In this document: in pieces, positions 5,397-12,453 of the stretch
How positions within the stretch are numbered: the stretch's first letter is position 1
How the letters are laid out: each line of letters starts with the position of its first letter
Origin: Merdivicinus sp050943495
Lineage (GTDB): Bacteria; Bacillota; Clostridia; Oscillospirales; Ruminococcaceae
Length of the DNA stretch: 12,453 bases
NCBI GenBank assembly: GCA_050943495.1
Contig: JBMNPH010000026.1
Location: 1-12,453 of the forward strand
Reading direction: 5' to 3'
Translations under genes and position numbers: made by a program
The notes under the pieces: model-generated
Told to the model about the DNA's origin: nothing
The model's database searches: none
What the model saw: the letters and a program-made list of their open reading frames with translations, nothing else

Positions 5397-6773
5397 CTAC
5401 GGCTTTTTCTGGTAGGTATCTCTGGATAGGTTTTCCAAGAAGATATCCTTGGCACAGCTTGTCCATGAGCTGATATCAGGGATCCTCTGTTTGCAGAGAA
5501 CGTCCCGGAAGATCTTAATCGCTTTCTCCACTCCTTTTGCACGGATACTGTACTGGGTGAAAGGATGAATCCGGATTTTTTTCTTTCCCTGCCATTCATA
5601 GCTGAACGCACAAGGCTTTTCAAAATGGATCTCCACATAATAATGATTGTCTCCGTCATGCGAAATCTGTATATAAGATGCATGGTTAATCTCTTGAGTA
5701 AAATCCACGATGAGGAAATTGTTCCGGACATATCGTAAAGACCGGATGATCCCTTCCACAATGGCAAACTGATCCTCTTCAACCGGCAGATTCATCTGGA
5801 TATTCCACATGCTTTCCCTGGAAGACCTTTCCCAGGGGTCAGCTTTCCGAATCGCAACCAGTTTCTTTGACTCCAATTTTTTCTCAGAACCAGAACCCAG
5901 ATACTTTTGGACAGTGCGGTCATGGATTTGTTTGACCGACAAGATTTTTTCCAGCTTTTTCCAATCCTTGTCCGATGTCAACTGGTATCCATGCCGAAGA
6001 TAGAACCATGCATCCTCCTGCATACAGACTGCAAACAGGGAGGAAAAGCCCTCCGCAGCCGCGTCGGCTTCCATCCTTTCCAATAGCAACTGGGCATAAA
6101 ACTCCCAAGTCTGCGGCGTCACAACAGATTCATTCCGATACAGAAACTGCATGCAGGCCACTCCCGACTCATATTCCCGGAGCTCAGCGGTCAGCAGGGC
6201 TTTTCCGTTCCGCACCAGATACCGGATGCCCCCGTAGCACGGATACCGGTAATCCGGTTCCTCATCCTGCCGCGGAATATCAAAGGAGTAACTAAAAACC
6301 GATTCCCAATAGGTTACGACCACTTTTCCGCCGATCCGTCCGATCTCATCCAAAAATTCCTGCTGAGACACCGCTTGCTTCATCAGCTCCCGTTCATCCA
6401 GGCGATAATCAAACCTCGTATCCGTCAGACTGCTCCTCAGCCACCTTGACGCTGAAAAAACGGAAAGCGTTCCCTTTTTGTTTTCCAAAATCTCCTTTAC
6501 GTCTGCTTTTAACGACGAATACTCCGATTCACCGGCAAAGTAGTGTGTATGCCAGTTCGCAAACGACAACGTAAACTCATCTTCCAGCAATAAATATAGA
6601 TTTTCGCCATTCTTAGGATTCACCACTTCAATTTGAATGCTTTCAGGCCCTAAATGCTCATATTCCGGTTCGTTGCCTGTGTGAACTGAGACAGGAAAAT
6701 GAAATTCTGTCAAAAAGGCAAGCAGGTCATCCTTTTTTGTGTACGGATTCAATATCTCCATACCACAGTCCAT
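5397..6773 (-). CDS. Uncharacterised 458-aa protein, possible GNAT-like middle region
   Basis: The ATG at 6773 has AAAGGGGAG about 7 nt upstream; a second ATG four codons later is less well placed. There is no signal peptide or TM segment, so it is cytoplasmic. Three parts can be seen. Residues 1-115 are acidic and beta-like (ESIQIEVVNPKNGENLYLLL then FTLSFANWHTHYF). Residues about 150-265 weakly recall an acetyltransferase fold: a beta stretch GKALLTAELREYESGVACMQ, a helix with LLLERMEADAAAEGF, and AWFYLRHGYQL, like the final strand of GNAT proteins. However, the acetyl-CoA loop Q/RxxGxG/A is not visible. Residues 365-445 form a further beta/alpha unit (YIQISHDGDNHYYVEIHFEK then GVEKAIKIFRDVL). 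It is first in a run with the frameshifted gene and the Xre gene, behind a good promoter. I cannot name the family; the acetyltransferase link is speculative. Confidence 0.8.
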   Translation of the reverse strand: MDCGMEILNPYTKKDDLLAFLTEFHFPVSVHTGNEPEYEHLGPESIQIEVVNPKNGENLYLLLEDEFTLSFANWHTHYFAGESEYSSLKADVKEILENKKGTLSVFSASRWLRSSLTDTRFDYRLDERELMKQAVSQQEFLDEIGRIGGKVVVTYWESVFSYSFDIPRQDEEPDYRYPCYGGIRYLVRNGKALLTAELREYESGVACMQFLYRNESVVTPQTWEFYAQLLLERMEADAAAEGFSSLFAVCMQEDAWFYLRHGYQLTSDKDWKKLEKILSVKQIHDRTVQKYLGSGSEKKLESKKLVAIRKADPWERSSRESMWNIQMNLPVEEDQFAIVEGIIRSLRYVRNNFLIVDFTQEINHASYIQISHDGDNHYYVEIHFEKPCAFSYEWQGKKKIRIHPFTQYSIRAKGVEKAIKIFRDVLCKQRIPDISSWTSCAKDIFLENLSRDTYQKKP

Positions 6774-6857
6774 CTATATCTCCCCTTTCGTATTGTTAAT
6801 CTGTCAAGATCTACTCCCGGCTTATTACAATTTTGAGACGATTGCATATCTATTTAT

Positions 6858-6885
6858 ATTTTACTACATATCATCTGTCTGTCAA
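6858..6885 (-). promoter_or_regulatory. Sigma-A-type promoter of the 458-aa gene
   Basis: On the minus strand there is a perfect -35 box TTGACA (6885-6880) and a -10 box TAAAAT (6863-6858) separated by 16 bp, in an AT-rich stretch. The leader to the ATG at 6773 is about 80 nt. It lies directly beside the end of the recombinase remnant. Confidence 0.6.
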
Positions 6886-6901
6886 TGAAAATTTGTTTTT
6901 C

Positions 6902-7275
6902 TCATACGATGCAGTTAGAAATCATCTGAAAAGCCTAGGGATTCTTTCGCCCAGCGGCAAGAAAACATGGACGAAAACCATCGTCACCAGTATTCTGACC
7001 AATGAAAAGCACAAGGGGGACGCCCTGCTTCAAAAGAAGTTCACGGTAGATTTTCTGGAAAAGAACTGGAACGACTGCAAAATCTCCGGATCCGTTGCAG
7101 TCAGCAGGACAAAGCCATGTCGCTTTTCATCCGCACTCTCAAAAAATAGCCGGACATTCTGGAGGAATGGGACGACACCATCTGGACCATGATGGTAGAA
7201 AAGGCAATCGTCCATCGGAATAGCAGCATCACCTTCGTTTTCTACAATGGAAGTGAGAGTACAGTCGGGGCGTAA
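6902..7275 (+). pseudogene. Large serine recombinase remnant (TnpX/Tn4451-like), C-terminal pieces only
   Basis: The plus strand holds two pieces of a large serine recombinase in different frames. The first (about 6902-7075) reads SYDAVRNHLKSLGILSPSGK, KTWTKTIVTSILTNEKHKGD and ALLQKKFTVDFLEKN, which is the end of the Recombinase domain. The second (about 7095-7275) reads QDKAMSLFIRTLKK, an amber codon at 7147-7149, then PDILEEWDDTIWTMMVEKAI and ITFVFYNGSESTVGA with a TAA, the usual C-terminal end. The catalytic resolvase domain is absent, the zinc-ribbon/coiled-coil part between the pieces is deleted, and the frame is shifted. It cannot be active. It marks an old mobile-element insertion beside the surface-protein gene. 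No start or ribosome site is expected. Confidence 0.85.
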
Positions 7276-7297
7276 TTACTCCGTCCGGAAGAAATGC

Positions 7298-7328
7298 AAA
7301 GGGTACCGCAAGATGCAGTACCCTTTTT
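7298..7328. terminator. Bidirectional intrinsic terminator
   Basis: AAAGGGTAC (7298-7306) pairs perfectly with GTACCCTTT (7318-7326), with a further GCA/TGC pair within the 11-nt loop. On the plus strand the stem runs into TTTTT (7324-7328), a good intrinsic terminator downstream of the recombinase remnant. On the minus strand it lies 20 bp after the stop of the giant surface-protein gene and is followed by TTTGCATTTCTT, a weaker tail, so it probably serves both converging units. Confidence 0.75.
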
Positions 7329-7347
7329 CGTTGGTATCAAATTTAGC

Positions 7348-10300
7348 TCAGCGTATCGCGCCATCGGCGCCAAGATAGTACCCGTCGATTGTGGTGTTAT
7401 ATGCCATACCGCCCCAATCTTTGAGGTAGTACCATGCGCTATTGATATACTGCCAGCCGGTTGCCATACCGCCCCAATCCTTGAGGTAATACCAGACACC
7501 GTTGATATACTGCCAGCCGGTTGCCATACCGCCCCAATCCTTGAGGTAATACCAGACACCGTTGATATACTGCCAGCCGGTTGCCATACCGCCCCAATCC
7601 TTAAAGTAATACCATACACCATTGATATACTGCCAGCCGGTCATCATATTGCCGGAAACAGGCTTTAAGTAATACCAGACACCGTTGATATACTGCCAGC
7701 CGTCTGCCATGATGCCAGTTTCGGGATCGAGATAATACCAGAGTTCGCCCTTTTTCAGCCAGCCGGTTACCGCTTCGCCGTCCTGATAGTAATGCCAGCT
7801 GCCTGTTTGGTTCTGCTTCCACCCGTCGGTTACAGAAGGGATGTATGGAAGGATGTCTGATGGTGTATTTGGAGTATAGTTTAAAATCAAGGTCACTGCC
7901 ATAATAGTGTCGTTATCATCCACGCGATAATCATACTGAACAGTGGGATTTTCCGCACCATTTTTCCAGGAAACCGTTTTGCCGTCATTTTCAAGGGTAG
8001 CGTTCTGTACTCTCACATTGCTTACCTTTGACCAATCATCGATAAATGTCGATAGGTCAAAGTTCCACTTTTGGTCAGTCATCGGTGCAATATCTACAGT
8101 CAACTTCTGATTTGGACAGCTTAACTCCTCCAATTTGGTATTTGCTGATACATCCAGTTTTGTTAACGTGTTTCCATTGCAGTTCAGCTTCGTCAGATTC
8201 GGGAAATACTCGATACCGGTCAGATCTGCGATCTTGACGCCATTATACCCGCCTTCCACATCAATTTCGGTGACGGCTTCCAATTCGCTCTTGGTGAGGA
8301 TTCCGTCTCCGTTCTGATCAATGTGATCTGACACATACTGCCGGAACGCTGCATCCGGGAAGTTTTCTTCGTTAATAGCGTGCTGCGGATACAAGGTGAG
8401 GATCATTTGTATGGAATCTATGCCGGTATCATAATAGTAAGTTACCACAAACGACAGATAAACCTTGTCCCAGGAAACCGTGGTCCCGTCTATGGTCACA
8501 CCATCTGCTTCGCAGACAACCTTTTCGATCCTGCTCCCGTCCGTCACTAAGTCAGCAAGATCCAGGTTCCAGCCTCCGCCCGGCTGTTCCGGAACTTCCT
8601 CTGTTGGGTACTGAGGGTCGCAGAGCGCATTTTTCAGACTTGTGTTTTTCGACAAATCCAGTTCCTTCAGATGGTTGGTATAGCAGTACAATTCTTCCAG
8701 TTTTGTATTCTTCGATACATCCAGCTCTGGCAGATTATTGTCCAGGCATTGCAACACCGTCAGTTCTGTACAATAAGACGTGTCCAACGACATCAACTGG
8801 CTGCCCATACAGTGTAGTCTTTCCAAATCCGTACAATCCGAGATGTCCAGCTCTGTCAAAGCGGTAAAACTGCAATTCAGCTCTACCAGTTTCGTACAGC
8901 CCGACACGTTCAGCGTTGTCAGATTTCCGGAGAACTGGCAATCCAGTAAGATCAGCTCGGGGTTATGCGACAGATCCAGCGTACTGACGTCGATACCGGT
9001 ACATTCCAGATGCGTCAGCTTCGTGTTATTTGACACATCTAACGTCTCCAATCTGATGTTGTCGCATGCTAATTTCTCCAGATTCAGGAAAAGTTCAATG
9101 CCGGTGAGATCGGTGACAGCGCTCGCATTGACATTGATCTCCTTCACAGCGTTTCGCTCTGCTTCGGTCATATAACCGCTGTTATCCGTATCAAAATTGT
9201 CCGACACATACTTTTGGAATACTGGATCTGGGAAATACTCATCCGAAATGGGAATATTTCCTTCGGGCAGTTCCACAGCGGGCGGGAAGGTCTTGGTAAT
9301 AACAACTGTTCTCCCATCAGGCGCGATCGCTACTGTAGCCGTCTCTCCATTGAGCGTCGCCGCAAAATCAGTCAAAAATTCATAGGTTTCACTTGCCGTC
9401 AGTGTAATTCTTACGGTATAAATCTGTGCAAACTCTGCCTTGCCGCTGACAAGTTCGCCTTCTGCATTCTCACCCTTGTACCATGCGACCTCGGCATCGG
9501 CAATTCCCTCCGGTAATCCTTGCGGATTCCATGCAATGGATTGATCCAGTATTACATTCTGCATTGGTGCAGTAAGGGACATATCTACATTGGTGACGGG
9601 TTTTAGACTTACGGTCACATTAACGACAGCTGTCATTCCGCCATAGCTGACGATAACCGAGGTAGTACCCAGGGTCATTTCTTCCGGGGTAAAGGTGCAG
9701 TCTGCCAAATCCACCGTTTCTGACGAATCGTCATTATAGTAGGCAGTTACCACCATACCGGTGGGATCAAAGCTTTCCCCTACATAATATTCCGTTTTCG
9801 CCGGAGGTGTTGTGATTTTGATTTCTGTTAACGTTCTGGGAGGACGTACAGTCACAGGTACTGCGGCTGTCTTTCCTTCGTAGCTGACGGTAACCTCAGG
9901 CGTTCCCTCTGTCAGCGGATCAGGTGTAAAGATACACTCTTCCAGCGGGACAAGGACTCCCAAGCCATCATTGTACCAGGCAATAATTTCCATGCCAGTG
10001 GGATCAAATTTGTCCCCATCATAATATACTATCTTATCCGGCTGCTTGGTTATCGTGATACTTTCCAGTTCCTTCTTCTGTACGCTTACCATCACCTGTG
10101 CGGTTTTTCCATTGTAGCTGATGGTGACAGCAGTTGTATCCGCAGTGATCGTTTCGGGGTCCCAGGTATAACCTGTGACAGCTTTTGAGAAACCGTCACT
10201 ATAATAAGCGGTTACGACCATACCCGTTGGGTCAAACATTTGACCTTCCACATATTCCGTCTTGGATGGCTGGGTCGTGATCTCGATCCGATCCAGCGTG

Positions 10301-12453
10301 ATTAAGGTTATCGGCACCTCTGCAGTTTTTCCGCCATAGCTGATAGTAATAGCTGATGTATCTGCAGTAATCGTTGCAGGATTATAGGTATAGTCTACAA
10401 CTTCTTCCGAGGTACCGTCATCATACACGGCTTTTACTACCATACCTGTGGGATCAAAGGTATCGCCCACATAGTAATCTGTTTTCGCGGGAGGAGTTGT
10501 TACCATTATTTCGGAAAGCGCTTTTGCAGCGGTGGGCTTAAAGGTTATTTTAAGGATAACATTCGTTAAAGTAGAAGAGGAATCCATTCCATAATCGCCA
10601 ATATTGGATGAAGTGACATTAAATTTTGTCTCTTGAATAAACTCGTATCCCTCGTTGGGAGTCAGAGTCACGTATGCCGTATAGACCTGGCTGGGTTTAG
10701 CAAGGGTGCCAACTGCTACCGGATTACCACTGTTGTCTGATCCTTCATACCATTGCACACTGGCGGCTATATTGGCCGTTGTCACGGAAACATCCGAAAT
10801 GGGCTGATTCTTTTTTGGCGAAGGAAGAGATGCATAGGCTTCCTCAATAACAGTTCCTGCTTCTTTGCCGGTCGTCACCAGAAATGTGTTGACAGGTGAG
10901 GCATTATGCGTCGGCGTTTCTTTGACTCTGCAATGGATTGAATACTGGGTATTGGGTTCCAAACCGGTAAAAGTACCGCTATCCTGGAAATCCGTGGAGT
11001 AAAGTATCTCGCCAGGCTTTTTGCAGGCGTATTCCATCCCCTCCTGCGTTTTAACGGTAATACTGCTGGAAGTGATCTGCAGGATCAGAATTTCATCGAC
11101 CGGATTCACCGTGTCCGCTTTTTCGACGGAACTGGAGGCCCTGCCCTCAAGGGTTCCCATATACCCATCTGCCGAAACAACTACCTTAATTCTTTTCCCT
11201 ATATCTTCCTCGCTCATCGGGGTATATGTAAAATCGGTTGCACCGTCAATTTTGGAACTTCCCCGATACCATTGGTAGCTAAGCTCGGCGTCGCTCGGGA
11301 TTCCCTCGACTTCCGCTGTCAAAGTCTCTCCGATCTTGGGCGTTCCGGTTACGGTTACCGAACCGGTTATATACTGATTCACAAGATCCAGCACAGACTC
11401 CGGAAAAAATCCGCCAGTCCGATATTGTGATGCATAAGTGTAATGCACATCAGATCCAGCTACTGTAAAATGGTAGCCATCCTGGATGCTTCCACTTTCT
11501 TTAGGCGTTGCCATAAACAAGCCGCCCGATTCTCCAACTTTTCCTGTATCGGAGAGCGTCACATCCGCCAGATAATTCCGGCCATCCAATTTCACAATAT
11601 TAAATGGAGAAGCTGTCACAGACAGCTCACTATTTATTTTAATATCTCCCACTACATAGTAGCATTGGGCATTTTCAAAATCAGAAAGGTCGCACAGATA
11701 TTGAAACGCTTTGGCGTAACCTTCCTCTACAACGTTCGTATTTGGATCCCCATCAAATACATGGATAATTTGGTAAGGATCTCCGTACCAGGTACTATAC
11801 AAAGGATCATCCGGATTGCCGATAATTTCAGCTGTTTCCTGGTCATACGAAACTAGATCGCAGATAATATCCTTATAGGCTTCCAGTTTCTCCTGATCGC
11901 TTTTTCCTGCATTGTCATCTACAATCTGCTGCGCGTATGCGGCTGCTTCTGCCGCTCGCTGCGCTTGGGAGGCACTTAGCGTATACTGTTTGTTCTCTCC
12001 GGCGTTTTCATCTTGGTAGGTCTGATACACCGGAATGAAGTAGGAAACTAGGTTGATGGTCGTGATATTCCCCGATGTGGAAATTTGGATGCCAATCTGA
12101 AGCGCTTCCAAATTCATCTTGTCATACCAGAACATCTCATAGGGATAATCACTCACCAAACAGGTCAGGATCTTATCTGAATGGACCTGCTCTTGATAAA
12201 AACTGAGGGCACGTTCCTGCAGCTTTGTAGAATCACTTTCACCTTGATTGTCAAAGCTGAGATTTTCAAGAGACATGGTAAAAATCATTTCTCCTCCTGT
12301 CACAGCCCGTTCTTCAACTTCTCCTGCGATGGCATCATAAATTCCACGTTCCACATCGCTCAGGTATGAGGGCTGCCAATCCGGTTCTTTTGCCGCTAAT
12401 ACCGTTACGGGGAACATGGTCAGCACCATGACAATGCTGAGCACTGTTGCCAA
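7348..12453 (-). CDS. Giant secreted modular cell-wall-binding protein (transglutaminase-like head, Ig-like repeats, EF-hand/LRR units, GW repeats), 5' end outside window
   Basis: At least 1701 aa are visible. The frame is open to the window edge, and residues 1-20 (VLSIVMVLTMFPVTVLA) are the hydrophobic core and cleavage end of a signal peptide, so only the first few codons should be missing. Residues about 30-355 are a transglutaminase-like domain that has lost its Cys and His. Next come an Ig-like module (365-445, SYQWYRGSSKIDGAT), a fibronectin III-like stretch (446-530) and a Y-x-F beta module (541-640). Four bacterial Ig-like Big_3 repeats follow (645-949, each with DPTGM), then a second Y-x-F module (952-1057). 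Two units of EF-hand, short LRRs and a beta block occupy 1064-1355 and 1358-1525. Seven wall-binding repeats of GWQYINGVWYYL type (1544-1685) and the end IDGYYLGADGAIR complete it. There is no LPXTG or C-terminal anchor; attachment is expected through the GW repeats to wall polymer. A role as adhesin or host-binding protein is inferred from the architecture. Confidence 0.92.
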   Translation of the reverse strand: MATVLSIVMVLTMFPVTVLAAKEPDWQPSYLSDVERGIYDAIAGEVEERAVTGGEMIFTMSLENLSFDNQGESDSTKLQERALSFYQEQVHSDKILTCLVSDYPYEMFWYDKMNLEALQIGIQISTSGNITTINLVSYFIPVYQTYQDENAGENKQYTLSASQAQRAAEAAAYAQQIVDDNAGKSDQEKLEAYKDIICDLVSYDQETAEIIGNPDDPLYSTWYGDPYQIIHVFDGDPNTNVVEEGYAKAFQYLCDLSDFENAQCYYVVGDIKINSELSVTASPFNIVKLDGRNYLADVTLSDTGKVGESGGLFMATPKESGSIQDGYHFTVAGSDVHYTYASQYRTGGFFPESVLDLVNQYITGSVTVTGTPKIGETLTAEVEGIPSDAELSYQWYRGSSKIDGATDFTYTPMSEEDIGKRIKVVVSADGYMGTLEGRASSSVEKADTVNPVDEILILQITSSSITVKTQEGMEYACKKPGEILYSTDFQDSGTFTGLEPNTQYSIHCRVKETPTHNASPVNTFLVTTGKEAGTVIEEAYASLPSPKKNQPISDVSVTTANIAASVQWYEGSDNSGNPVAVGTLAKPSQVYTAYVTLTPNEGYEFIQETKFNVTSSNIGDYGMDSSSTLTNVILKITFKPTAAKALSEIMVTTPPAKTDYYVGDTFDPTGMVVKAVYDDGTSEEVVDYTYNPATITADTSAITISYGGKTAEVPITLITLDRIEITTQPSKTEYVEGQMFDPTGMVVTAYYSDGFSKAVTGYTWDPETITADTTAVTISYNGKTAQVMVSVQKKELESITITKQPDKIVYYDGDKFDPTGMEIIAWYNDGLGVLVPLEECIFTPDPLTEGTPEVTVSYEGKTAAVPVTVRPPRTLTEIKITTPPAKTEYYVGESFDPTGMVVTAYYNDDSSETVDLADCTFTPEEMTLGTTSVIVSYGGMTAVVNVTVSLKPVTNVDMSLTAPMQNVILDQSIAWNPQGLPEGIADAEVAWYKGENAEGELVSGKAEFAQIYTVRITLTASETYEFLTDFAATLNGETATVAIAPDGRTVVITKTFPPAVELPEGNIPISDEYFPDPVFQKYVSDNFDTDNSGYMTEAERNAVKEINVNASAVTDLTGIELFLNLEKLACDNIRLETLDVSNNTKLTHLECTGIDVSTLDLSHNPELILLDCQFSGNLTTLNVSGCTKLVELNCSFTALTELDISDCTDLERLHCMGSQLMSLDTSYCTELTVLQCLDNNLPELDVSKNTKLEELYCYTNHLKELDLSKNTSLKNALCDPQYPTEEVPEQPGGGWNLDLADLVTDGSRIEKVVCEADGVTIDGTTVSWDKVYLSFVVTYYYDTGIDSIQMILTLYPQHAINEENFPDAAFRQYVSDHIDQNGDGILTKSELEAVTEIDVEGGYNGVKIADLTGIEYFPNLTKLNCNGNTLTKLDVSANTKLEELSCPNQKLTVDIAPMTDQKWNFDLSTFIDDWSKVSNVRVQNATLENDGKTVSWKNGAENPTVQYDYRVDDNDTIMAVTLILNYTPNTPSDILPYIPSVTDGWKQNQTGSWHYYQDGEAVTGWLKKGELWYYLDPETGIMADGWQYINGVWYYLKPVSGNMMTGWQYINGVWYYFKDWGGMATGWQYINGVWYYLKDWGGMATGWQYINGVWYYLKDWGGMATGWQYINSAWYYLKDWGGMAYNTTIDGYYLGADGAIR
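7399..7638 (-). repeat. Tandem 60-bp repeat array, four copies
   Basis: Four head-to-tail copies of a 60-bp unit encode the 20-residue wall-binding motif GWQYINGVWYYLKDWGGMAT. The two middle copies are almost identical at the DNA level, and the outer ones differ at a few positions (for example NGV to NSA, YYL to YYF). Three more diverged units of 20-21 codons precede them, to 7824. Identity at silent positions points to recent copying within the gene. Confidence 0.9.
8104..9120 (-). repeat. Leucine-rich repeats of the surface protein, two blocks
   Basis: The first block (residues about 1112-1278, positions 9120-8620) has about eight 21-residue repeats of the pattern LxxLDVSxNTxLxxLxCxxN, such as LETLDVSNNTKLTHLEC and LKELDLSKNTSLKNALC. 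The second block (residues about 1408-1450, positions 8232-8104) has only two. Each block follows an EF-hand loop: D1088-E1099 (DTDNSGYMTEAE, 9192-9157) and D1379-E1390 (DQNGDGILTKSE, 8319-8284). Both loops keep the residues needed for calcium. The LRRs are of the short kind seen in bacterial surface proteins and should form a curved binding surface. Confidence 0.85.
9607..10518 (-). repeat. Four bacterial Ig-like (Big_3-type) repeats in the surface protein
   Basis: Four units of about 75 residues begin near residues 646, 718, 795 and 874. Each carries a pattern like I..PxKxxYxxGxxFDPTGM, a strand with Y.DG or YNDD, and then a closing VTVSYxGKTAxVxV strand. They are stalk-like beta-sandwich modules that hold the distal domains away from the wall. 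Unlike the GW repeats, they are well diverged from one another in DNA sequence. Confidence 0.85.

Noticed and set aside
5345..5782. N-terminal extension of the 5344 gene to 5782
   Set aside because: The extension is an out-of-frame reading of the 458-aa gene. The ATG at 5344 has a strong ribosome site and begins the real protein.
7399..7638. Regular 60-bp periodicity that could suggest a CRISPR or satellite array
   Set aside because: There are no unique spacers; the units are contiguous and in frame with the wall-binding repeats of the large gene.
7294..7668. Open frames with repeated peptides on both strands in the tandem-repeat region
   Set aside because: They are alternative-frame readings of the 60-bp repeats that encode the GW motif of the surface protein.

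Overview
The window looks like chromosome of a low-to-mid GC Gram-positive anaerobe, most likely a gut Clostridia (Lachnospiraceae-like). This rests on the type of surface protein (choline-binding-type GW repeats, bacterial Ig-like domains, short Cys-containing LRRs), the Firmicutes-type TetR C-terminal domain, the membrane-tailed Xre regulator, the TnpX-like serine recombinase remnant and the strong GGAGG-type ribosome sites. The taxon is an inference; there is no rRNA or other marker gene here.

Layout. Almost every gene reads on the minus strand, so the window is best read from right to left. Positions 12453-7348 hold one giant secreted, cell-wall-binding modular protein. It is cut at its 5' end by the window edge and ends in a tandem 60-bp repeat array. 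A bidirectional terminator-like hairpin (7298-7328) separates it from a decayed, plus-strand serine recombinase remnant (6902-7275). A good sigma-A-type promoter (6858-6885) then drives a minus-strand run of genes: an unrecognised 458-aa protein (6773-5397), a gene broken by a frameshift (5344-4864), an Xre-type membrane-tailed regulator broken by an amber codon (4732-4238) and an intact metallo-beta-lactamase-fold hydrolase (4165-3296).

From 3208 leftwards a second unit starts. It has its own promoter with a perfect dyad at the expected transcription start, then a 2-TM small membrane protein (3128-2769), a TetR/AcrR regulator (2748-2143) and a roughly 6-TM membrane protein (2159-1479) that overlaps the regulator. 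This looks like a self-regulated membrane-protein operon. A SAM-dependent methyltransferase (1373-615) follows, with its own MerR-like promoter (19-bp spacer). A 400-bp gene-free stretch separates it from the 5' part of another TetR regulator (212-1), which has a near-consensus TetR operator just upstream.

How it fits together. The window mixes small stress- or efflux-type regulatory units with a host- or surface-interaction protein. Three broken genes in about 3 kb (recombinase, frameshifted gene, Xre) suggest a decaying insertion next to the surface-protein locus. I see no complete new defence or mobile system. The points most worth following are the catalytic-residue-less transglutaminase-like head of the surface protein, its duplicated EF-hand/LRR unit and homogenised wall-binding repeats, the unrecognised 458-aa protein with its frameshifted partner, and the MerR-type promoter.
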